Source of the DNA: Parabacteroides goldsteinii DSM 19448 = WAL 12034
GTDB lineage: Bacteria > Bacteroidota > Bacteroidia > Bacteroidales > Tannerellaceae
Assembly (NCBI RefSeq): GCF_000969835.1
Contig: NZ_KQ033912.1
Span: 1,196,216-1,260,215, forward strand
DNA: 64,000 bases
Reading direction: 5' to 3'
Shown piece by piece: positions 8,007 to 17,700 of the stretch. Position numbers and translations under genes: made by a program. Position 1 is the first letter of the stretch. The number at the start of each line of letters is the position of its first letter. Under the pieces are notes generated by a model. The model made no database searches, was not told the origin of the DNA, and worked only from the letters and a program-made list of their open reading frames with translations.

Positions 8007-11000
8007 TTACTTTTTCATAATACGTACTGTTTTCGCTTCACCGCTTTCAAGTACGATCTGTACCAGATGGTAACCTTTGCTCAATTCGCTCAGGTTGATC
8101 AACGATTCCGGTTTTTCGATCGACTTAACCAAACGGCCGGAAGCATCGAATACACGGATCATAGCCACCGGACTGTCGGATGTTACAGACGTTTCGTTTT
8201 CAACAAATGTCGGATACAATCCTACACTTTGCAGAGCGATGCTTTCGTTGGCGACAGTCGATGTTACGTTGAATGTTACAGAATCGTTAGCAGCCAGATA
8301 GTTCTTCTCTTCCGGTATCGAGATGTACAATTTTGTTACACCTTGATGCTTACCGGTAATCCAAACACCTTCTTCTACAACCTTCACGGCTGCTACCGTA
8401 TCATGCTGCATTGTGTAAGCGATTGTTGCAGGCGAAACAGCTTCGGCAGTCAACAAAATACTGTCGCCACCAGCAAGGGTTGTTCCGGCTATATCCCATG
8501 CCAGACCGGCATCGGCCTTAGCTATATAAAGTTTACCCGGAACCAAGGTTACAGAATAGTCGCCTTCTCCTACTCCGACACAATCGACGATCAAATCGTA
8601 TTCGCCGGCATCCTCCGGATCTACCTTTGCTTTCACGGTGTAGATATCATTCAATGTTTCAGGATCTACCGCTCCATTCGGGCCGGTTATTGTCAGGGTG
8701 AACGGCGGTATTTCTTCTCCATAAACCGTATGGATCGTATCAGCCTTAATAGTTAATCCGGACTTAGTAACCTTTAGTAAACCAGTTTTCGTTACAAGCG
8801 TATAATTCTCACCCGGATCACCACCTTCTACATATAAGGTATATTCTCCTGCGCCGGTTATGTCGCTAGCCACTTTTACCTTCGGTTCTTTGCCTGCCTT
8901 GAAGCCGTCGTTTCCGATAAATCCGCTAACCGTATAAGCAAACGATTCAGGAATTGCTTCACCATAAGCGATTGTTTCATCTACCGGTGTTACAACCACT
9001 TCGCCGGCACTAATCTTCATTGTTTCTTTACGAATGAACAAGTTGCTTTCTCCCTTTCCTTCTTCCAGATAGATCGACACATTGTATGTACCGGCTTTTA
9101 CCGGCAGATCGGTATCACCATTATACAATACATAATGAGGATATTCATTCAGACCTTTCAGATCAGTTATTTTTACATCAGCTTCCTTGGCCGTTCCGTC
9201 ATAAACGAAGCTCATGTCACCCAATACCACATTGTAATCAGCTTCATTTTTCAGACGAATGACCTTGTAAACCACAGATTTCGTTACTTCGTCATAACCG
9301 GCAAGACCATGATAGCTGGCAGTAATCGTTACGCCGTCATTATCTGTTAATGCTTTGGCAAACAGATAGCAATAATCACCCACTTTCTCAATTTGAATCT
9401 TTGCCGGATCGGATGATACAAAATCTATCTGAGCACCCTCAGCTATTATATTCTGATCCTTCTTCACTTTTGCATCCAGCTTGATTTTATCGCCTACAAT
9501 CAGGTCGACGGTCAACGGGTTCCATTCCAAGACCAAAGAATTATCCGGAATTACTTGATATAAAGCTTTTCCTTCAATTGTGATCGCATAGTTGGTATTT
9601 TCCTTATTGATATCACGGATGCCTGTCAATTCGTAAATGCCTACCGGCAATACGCTCGGCTGATCGGCTATTTCCAGATTCTTGATACGATTGCCTTCAG
9701 CAACGGTCGCAACCAAATCCAAGTTCTTAGCTGACTCATCCAGTTTGAAACCGGTATAAGTGATAAACTCTTTCTGAATTTCCACATCATTAAAGTCAGG
9801 CACTGCCGCACCGAACGTACGTTGAATTGTACCCAGTTTGATCTTCAAGTCAGCCTTGGCCACTTCCAGACGAATACTGTCGTTCGTTTTAGCATTATCA
9901 GTCAATAACGAATACTTAAGACTGTAATTACGATCCATTGCTTTAAACTTCGGAGTAACGGTGTTATCCACAGTCACCAGCTTAATCTGTAACGTATCGA
10001 TATAACTACCAGCACACAATGTACTGTCGGCAGCCTGTTTTTTGATAACCAACTGTGGCATTACATCAATCAGCTCGAAAGCTTTCTTATTGGTCGATAT
10101 CTGATATGCAGCATCGAAACTAGCCAAACCACGTTGCTTTTCAGCATTGTTTGCTTCAAAAGTCCAGGTTGTGTCTTGCTTTGTTTCTCCGTAAATGCGA
10201 TCTACTACCACTTTCTGGAAGTCCAACGGACGCTGATTGATCTTCAATGTGCCGTCAACGACCTTAAAGGCATAGTTTTTGGAAGAAATCTTATCTGCAT
10301 TACCGACCTTGGCAACATACAGACTGTCCTCTATCTGATTCGGTTTTTCACGTTTCAGGTTCACATCGGTCTTTTCCGTTACAGCATTGCCTTCATAATC
10401 CAGATAGGATACAACCGGAGCAACCGTGAAACCTTTGTCAGCCTCATTTTCAGCAGAAATATAATCTTTTGCAACAGGTGCAGCCGTGGTGAATGTGTAA
10501 GAAGGAGAAGAAGAACCAGCTGATTCTTTACGTTTTGTCAACCAAAAGTAACCATCAGGATTCTTCTCACCATAAACTTTTTGCATTACGCTCACTTTCT
10601 TTCCTTCTATTTCAACCTGAGCATCAGAAGGGAATACAGTTACGGTAATCGTATCCTTTTCGACTACATAGTTGGCGGGGGCTATCGCTTGCACGTCATA
10701 GTTAGCCAAACGCCAATAAACCTTGGCAGTATCAGCTTGGGTTGCCAATTGATAGCTGTATGTACCGACATCACTCTTTACTTTTCCTAGTCCGGCAGAA
10801 ACTGCGGTATGAATAACATTCAATTCATCAGAGAAAAACAAATCACTTAATGTTTGATCATTCTTCAATGTCCCGGAGGTAACCAACAGTTCTTCACCTT
10901 TGATTTTAGCGATATTCTTATCGTCATACAAACGACTGCTATCCGGCAATGCCAATGACAGCAGAGCTTTCTTGATTGCCATCTTCGCCTGCTTTTGTTC

Positions 11001-11729
11001 CCAAGAATAATTGTCTACAGTACCGGCTGCCAATGTTACATAAACTTCCTGACCGGCAGCAGTATTCACGTCACCTCCAAATGTAACAGCCAACTCGTTT
11101 TCACCTGCGAAAATAGTAGCAGCATCATCACCGGCAGCTAAACCTTCAATCGTAAAGTCTGCCAATGAATAAACAGGATTGGGATCTCCGTAGAAACGAA
11201 CAGTATCACGCGGGGTGATAGTCAATTCAGCCCGTGTTACCGGAATAGTACGTTCCAAAGTAGCCGTAGCCTCTTTGCTTAACTTATATACAACAGGAGA
11301 TCCATAAAGCTCCGTAACCGACTGATAACAATCCAAAGCATCTTGCAGAGCAGTTTCTACCAATTGTAATTTCACTCCATCCTTAACAGTCGGAGTGGCG
11401 GAAAATTTCATAATATCCTTAAAAGATTTGCCACTCTTAAATTTATTTTGGTAATTCTCCATCAACTGATGACTACCGGTATTCCCAGCCAGTGCCCACA
11501 TGTACTTCAAAGATGTTTCATTAAATGTGCTTACCGCCATGTAATCCTCGAATGCCGTTCCATAAACCATCGAAGGCAATGCCCCTGAATTCGTAAAGCT
11601 CACATACACCGTATCCGGAACACCAGTTGCCTCTTGTGCATGTACCACACTACCTCCTGAAACAAGTATCAGGGAAAGCAGCATGAGCTGCTTTCCTGAT
11701 GTTATTATTGATTTAATATTCTTTATCAT
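8007..11729 (-). CDS. MBG-repeat surface protein with T9SS sorting tail (1240 aa)
   Basis: The protein starts with a signal peptide (residues 1-31, ending VVHAQ). Residues from about 165 on contain repeated MBG-type modules recognisable by 'T-x-x-Y-G' starts: ITPRDTVRFYGDPNPVY, VTPVDETIAYGEAIPESFAYTVSGF and IKADTIHTVYGEEIPPFTLTI, each followed by 'aGeYtl..' and 'nYtlt...G.L.V'. MBG modules are extracellular adhesin-like beta-sandwich repeats. The last 75 residues (VGLYPTFVENETSV..MIRVFDASGRLVKSIEKPESLINLSELSKGYHLVQI..KTVRIMKK) are a T9SS type A sorting domain, so the protein is predicted to be carried to the surface. It lies 23 bases downstream of the next giant gene; the two probably form an operon. 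Ligand unknown. Confidence 0.85.
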   Translation of the reverse strand: MIKNIKSIITSGKQLMLLSLILVSGGSVVHAQEATGVPDTVYVSFTNSGALPSMVYGTAFEDYMAVSTFNETSLKYMWALAGNTGSHQLMENYQNKFKSGKSFKDIMKFSATPTVKDGVKLQLVETALQDALDCYQSVTELYGSPVVYKLSKEATATLERTIPVTRAELTITPRDTVRFYGDPNPVYSLADFTIEGLAAGDDAATIFAGENELAVTFGGDVNTAAGQEVYVTLAAGTVDNYSWEQKQAKMAIKKALLSLALPDSSRLYDDKNIAKIKGEELLVTSGTLKNDQTLSDLFFSDELNVIHTAVSAGLGKVKSDVGTYSYQLATQADTAKVYWRLANYDVQAIAPANYVVEKDTITVTVFPSDAQVEIEGKKVSVMQKVYGEKNPDGYFWLTKRKESAGSSSPSYTFTTAAPVAKDYISAENEADKGFTVAPVVSYLDYEGNAVTEKTDVNLKREKPNQIEDSLYVAKVGNADKISSKNYAFKVVDGTLKINQRPLDFQKVVVDRIYGETKQDTTWTFEANNAEKQRGLASFDAAYQISTNKKAFELIDVMPQLVIKKQAADSTLCAGSYIDTLQIKLVTVDNTVTPKFKAMDRNYSLKYSLLTDNAKTNDSIRLEVAKADLKIKLGTIQRTFGAAVPDFNDVEIQKEFITYTGFKLDESAKNLDLVATVAEGNRIKNLEIADQPSVLPVGIYELTGIRDINKENTNYAITIEGKALYQVIPDNSLVLEWNPLTVDLIVGDKIKLDAKVKKDQNIIAEGAQIDFVSSDPAKIQIEKVGDYCYLFAKALTDNDGVTITASYHGLAGYDEVTKSVVYKVIRLKNEADYNVVLGDMSFVYDGTAKEADVKITDLKGLNEYPHYVLYNGDTDLPVKAGTYNVSIYLEEGKGESNLFIRKETMKISAGEVVVTPVDETIAYGEAIPESFAYTVSGFIGNDGFKAGKEPKVKVASDITGAGEYTLYVEGGDPGENYTLVTKTGLLKVTKSGLTIKADTIHTVYGEEIPPFTLTITGPNGAVDPETLNDIYTVKAKVDPEDAGEYDLIVDCVGVGEGDYSVTLVPGKLYIAKADAGLAWDIAGTTLAGGDSILLTAEAVSPATIAYTMQHDTVAAVKVVEEGVWITGKHQGVTKLYISIPEEKNYLAANDSVTFNVTSTVANESIALQSVGLYPTFVENETSVTSDSPVAMIRVFDASGRLVKSIEKPESLINLSELSKGYHLVQIVLESGEAKTVRIMKK

Positions 11730-11752
11730 ACTAAATTTATTTTACAGGTTAC

Positions 11753-14700
11753 TTACTTCTTAATCAACTTCACGCTCTTGAAAGTGCCATCTTCCAACGT
11801 TACGTTCAGCAGATAGAAGCCACTTCCGAAGTTTGACAAATTGATTACAGACTCAGGTTTATTGAAGACTTTCAACAATACACCTGCATAAGACACCAAT
11901 TCTACACGTTTGATGGCAGAAGGAGCGGTTACCGTTACATTGGTCGTGAATACGGTCGGATAAACTTCGATATGATCGGATACGACTATCGTCTCATTAT
12001 CCACACTTTCATAAGCATTTCCTATGGCAAATGTTACTTCCACAGGTTCTGCACCCCAATAATTCGTATTCCCGTTCTGAATAGCTTTCACTTTCACCAA
12101 ACCGTCAGATACCAATGTCAGGATCCAATTATCGCCTATCTGGTTCACATAAGCTACCGCGTCATTGTCGGATACATAAGAAACCGGTAACTTACTTGAT
12201 GCCACTGCCGTCAACGGAATGTTACGCTGTTCCACCTTGTATGATGTTTCCGGATTCCAACTGATCTTCTGCGATGCCGGTACTACCACATACTTACCTT
12301 CCTTATAAGCCACCTCATAATTCGTTGACTTATGATTGTCGGCAAACACGATCGGATAAGTTCCTGCATCAGCACCCTTCGTTACCGTCGAACTGATACG
12401 CGGAGCAAAGCCCAGGTTCTTGATGGTTTCACCATTAACAAGACCGTCTAACTGATAAGTCAGTTCTGCCAAGTCCTCTCCATAAACGCTTTCCTTATCA
12501 TCGGCGATAATTGTCAGCGGAGCCTTGTTGATAACTAATTCGCCTGAAATATAAGATACCTTATAGTTCTTTCCGAAATCCTGTACGGAATACGGAGTCA
12601 ATTTATAAGTTCCGGCATTTCCCTTATAAGCCTCGGCACGTACTACCGGCATCTTATCGGCATCAAAATCTTCACCGCCCAGGAAGTCACTCTTATCATA
12701 ATCATATGCTTTCGAGTAGTCTGGTACAGTCTTTCCATACGTTGTTGCGAAACTGCGAGCCTTCACTTCCACTACACGCGGAGCGATGATCATCTTATTC
12801 TTGGCTTCGTAAACAAACGTTGTTGCACCTACTTCTGCTTTTACAATCACTTTATAAACACCAGCATCCACCGGAGCATTCTGATCGGACGGATAAACGG
12901 TAGACGCAGTTTGGTCACCTTCATAGAAAACTTTGTAATCTACCTCTTTACCATCCTTATCAGCAACCTTTACTGTTACGGCACGCGGAGTACCGTCATA
13001 AACAGATGTCACATTCGATACGATGATATTTACATTCGCAGCTTCACCTTCCGGAGCAACCACTGTGACCGTACCGGTTACAGGCTCGGCATCCATATAA
13101 GTTGTTTCATCGCCATCGGCATAAACCGTAATGTTTACAGGACCGTCCAACGTGCGGATCTTTCCTTCAATCACCATCTTACCGTTCTCGTTCTGATACA
13201 ATACGACGCGTTCGCGATCATTATTGGTCAGTTCGTAACGCAAGCCGGTGATCGACAGTCTATTATCGTCAGCAGACGTTACGGCTGCAGACAATTCAAC
13301 ATGTTCACCTACGGCTATTGTCAGGTTGCGCTGATCTTCCGGCCAAACGATTACCCGTTTAATCTTATCGATCGACAAGTTACCTGTCACATAAGTAACA
13401 TGATAGTTCTTGGCTGTCGGCTTCTGAGTGAAATAAATATCCCAGGTACCACGAGAATCCACGGTTGCATCTGTTGCCACCGCCGGTAAGAAATCTCCAT
13501 CGAATACATCATCCAAGCTCTGGTATTCATTATTCTTCAGGCCTTCGTAAGCAATTGTCAGTTCCGGATTAGCCACACCGTATACACGGTTCTTGTCTTC
13601 GGCTGTCACCGTCAAATCTGCTTTACGGATTTCCAAGCTGTCTAATACTATAGTCACACCCCCCATATCGAAGTTAGTAAGCAAACCACCCATAGAAGCT
13701 ATTGCATCGGAGGTAAAGCGTACTTCATATTTGCCTGCATTTGTCTTCTTGTTGAAGCTTGCCCAGTCAATCCAGTCAACACGGCCTTCGGCTGTGTTCA
13801 GGATGGTGCTGATCTCGTCTACCAACATCTGATCCACTGTATCGTCGGCCGGTGTTACTGCCACGGCTACGTCACCATCCACAGGATCTTCGCCATATTC
13901 GCGGGAAGCAGAAACGTTCAACTGTACAGCATCTGCCATCGGGACAGGAGAAACCGTTACAATCGCACTTTCCGTACCGGCCTCGAACACGACACCTGTC
14001 ACAGGTACAAATGCACCGCTGACAACTCCTGCGGCTGCGCTGGTTTGGATTGTATAATCACCCACAGGTGAATAAGCCGCAAACACGTCAGCATCGGCCG
14101 GATCTGTCGTAACAAAGAGATTTTCAAGGTCATAGTCAGCAACCAAAGTGGCGGCGTTCAACTTCGGTGTCGTCGCAAATGCCAACTTCGGCTTTAAAGA
14201 TGAAACGCCTGACTGCCCATAGACTTTTCTATATGCAGCTTTTGCTGGGGTAACCGTCACGATTGCCGGGGTAACCGTCAATGTTGCCAAAGTCGTATTC
14301 AAATTGATATCGAAATCTCCGACAGCAGACTTCAGGCGCGGAACCTCTGTTCCTCCTTTTACCACCTGCAGGGAGTAAGTCCCTGAAGTCAAATTTGCCT
14401 GAACATAAGTATTTAATACAACATTCAATGACTTGTCTTGTACAACAATCTCATTTTTTGTATCCACCAATGCCCAGTTCAGATAATCGTTATTGAAATA
14501 CATTTTCCAACGTTCCAAAGTCAATGTCTTCTTGACTTCATCGGAAATAGCCAACAAGTCATATCCGTTATTCCCGGATATCCAATTTATAGATAATGAA
14601 TATTCCGGTTTGCCATCTTTTATTTCCCAAGTACCGGCAATAGACCGGTTCGCTTCAGAGAAACCTACAGTAACCGGATATTCCACAATCTGCAAACCAC

Positions 14701-17700
14701 CTTTAACGATAACACTGCCATCCGTTGTTGTTTCCACCTCACAACCTAACGCATCATATTTAAAGGTATAATTATCCGATTTCAAAATCACCTTATAATC
14801 GTATACTCCGGCAATCGGCGTGGCATTCTTTGTTTGTGCTCCATCGTCACCCAGCAAAACAACAGCCTGAATTTCCGCAGCAGCCAACTTTTTATTCAAT
14901 GCCGGAATATCGGTCAGCTTTATTTGGTTTTCTATTTCAGACAAGATCTTACCATAAACAAAAACAGCTTTCGCTTGATCCTCCGGTTTGATTTCGTCAG
15001 GTGTATTCAATAAATATGTAGGTAATTTAACTGTTAAAGACTTTTGTGCTACAATTACAGAAGATGGCATAGATTTTCCACCCGCTTCGATGTTATAAGT
15101 GAAGTTAGCCGGGGCATCATTCATCTTTATCACATATCCGTACGTACCTGCAGCAATCGGATCATTGGCTTCACCCGTACATGCAGCATCTTTCAATGTC
15201 ACAGTAAAGATATCTCCAGGATTGGCAAAGTCGGCATATTGATCGAAGATTCCTGCATTCATAGCCAAGAACTCTTCAAGAATCTTGCTTTCCATTACCT
15301 TTTTCTTCTGTTCATACTTGAACGTTATATCGGTAGGGAATTCAAACTCCAATTTAACCTTCTTTACAACCAGCCCGCCGGTAACCGATGCGATATCCAC
15401 ATTTTCCGTCACGATCGGTTTAAACGTCAATGTATAATCATATTTGCCGGCAGGTACAGGACTATCGGCAGTCAATTCAACAGAGAAACTACCTCCGGGC
15501 TGAATACCTGTTGCAGCAACCAATCTGAACAACTCTGCATTTTTGACATCACTAAGCACAGCTTCCTTGATTTTCGCCTTCACTACAGCTAATGTATTAG
15601 CATCGGCATAATCAATTGTAACATCCGGCAATACAGGAGTCACTGCTTTTTTGGTAATCGTTCCGGAAAGAAGCACATTCCAAGTCTGACCGGGAACTTC
15701 TTCCGTCACTTTCATGTTTGCCAGTGGTTTAAGAGTCAAGGTATAGTAGTTCTTGAAATAAGGATTCGTCAACACCACTTGATATCCATACAAGTCGGAA
15801 ACCTTCAAATATTCATCCTCCGGAATCAATTCGGCTGTACCTCCGGCATCTACTTGTGTCTGGTTACGAATAATATTCACCTTTACTCCCCAAGTTTCCA
15901 AGTCCGGTTTTACGAAGTTTGCAACCGTCGACGTGACATGCTTATTCAAGAAATCAAGGATCAAACGGGCATAATGACCGGCAGTATAACCGAAATTTTC
16001 ATTCAGATATGTCAATTCCGTTTCTATATCCATCGGAATTTCAATCAAGGTAATACCTCCGTTATCCAAAAGCGTTATAGAAGTCGCATAAAGAAGTTGG
16101 AATCCTGTTGCAGCCTTTGCCGAATTCACCGTTCTTAAAGTTGTGCCATCTGCACCTTTTACCGTGATTGTACGGTATTTGGTAGTAGGAGCAAAGTACA
16201 CCCTATATCCATCCCCTTCAATGGCAACACGTAGAATACACTTGCCTTTCAGATCCGGATTATTCAACAGAATATCTGCCATGATATGTTGCGCCATCAA
16301 TTCATCCGACGCACCTTCTTTCTTAAATTTATACGTTTTCAAGTTTACGGTAAGATCCGCACGCGGATTGATCGTGACAGCTATTTGAGGAGATAGCGGA
16401 TAAGTTTCTGCCACTTCCTCTCCATTCACTGTCACCTTCGAATAATCCACAAACAAATCCGATTTAAACTTGACCTGATATTGCATTGTTCCTCCTTCCG
16501 GTACACTCAGGTCAGAAGAGGTAATTTCTTCGATATAAGAGGCCAAAAGAACACTTGGATTGTTATAAACCAAATCACGTTTGATCAGTTCCAATATTTG
16601 AGAAACCTCGTCAGTCTCGCCCACTATATAATCAAATTCATATGTCGGGAAGTTAAATTCAGCCACCGGACGAGCGTTTAATTGAATACCATTCTTTACT
16701 GTTACATAAATATAAGTAGCATCCGAATTATCAATCGTCACGTCTGCATCTACCTTTCCGGCATATAGTTCTTCAAGTACGCCTGATTTCTTTGCAACTC
16801 TAACCTTATAACCGTAAACAGCTTCCGACTCGGACACTGTTTTCACAGCTGTGCCGGTTTTATCAAGCAATGTCACCTGGATTTTATCCGTAAGAGCCAA
16901 AACCCCGCCATTCAGTTGGTACAGTTTATCACTTACCAAAGAGGTGATTGCAGCCGGTTTCATGTCTTTCACATAATCAACCGGAATATTCTTCGGAGAA
17001 GTAAAGGCATGCTCTACCGGTAAAACAGTCACAAAACGAATTGCCTCATTAAACGTACACGTTACGCCATCGGCGGCAACCTTCAATTTATTGGATGCCG
17101 AACTTTGTGTCTGGTAAGTTATTTTATAATCGGCCAGTTTATGGGTTGCACCCTCTTTTAATGTTATAGTATAAGAGAGATAACCTTCACTTGTTAAAGG
17201 AGCTTCGGTTGTCACTTGCGGAGTAAAGCTATAAACCGTTTCCAAACCGGAATTAGCATTATTCACTGCATCCAACACTTTTTTCTCCAATTCCGCTTTC
17301 GTTGTGATCGTACCGATCTTTATCGGAGTTGAAATAAAGTCAGGCAAAACGACTTTTATTTCCTCTTTGGTCGCAGTTACGGCATTCTTCAGGTCATATC
17401 CGTTTATAGACGTATTGGCAGACAGTTTTCCACTTACAGAAGCTTCCGTCTGAGTTCCCGGCTTATAATTTTCATTCAATATGACACGATAACTATACGT
17501 TTTGCCTGATTCTAAAACGCCTTTTGTCAACTTTTGCGTAAACGTTTCATCCGAATAGAGTTCGATACCGTTCTTAGCCAGTATGGCTGCTGTTCCGTCT
17601 GCCGATTGTATGGCTGCTCTTATCGCAGCAATAACCCGGTTGACAGCAGTTCCTTCAGCCAACAAGCCGTCGCCACCTTCTGTAAACACAGGAAGTTTGG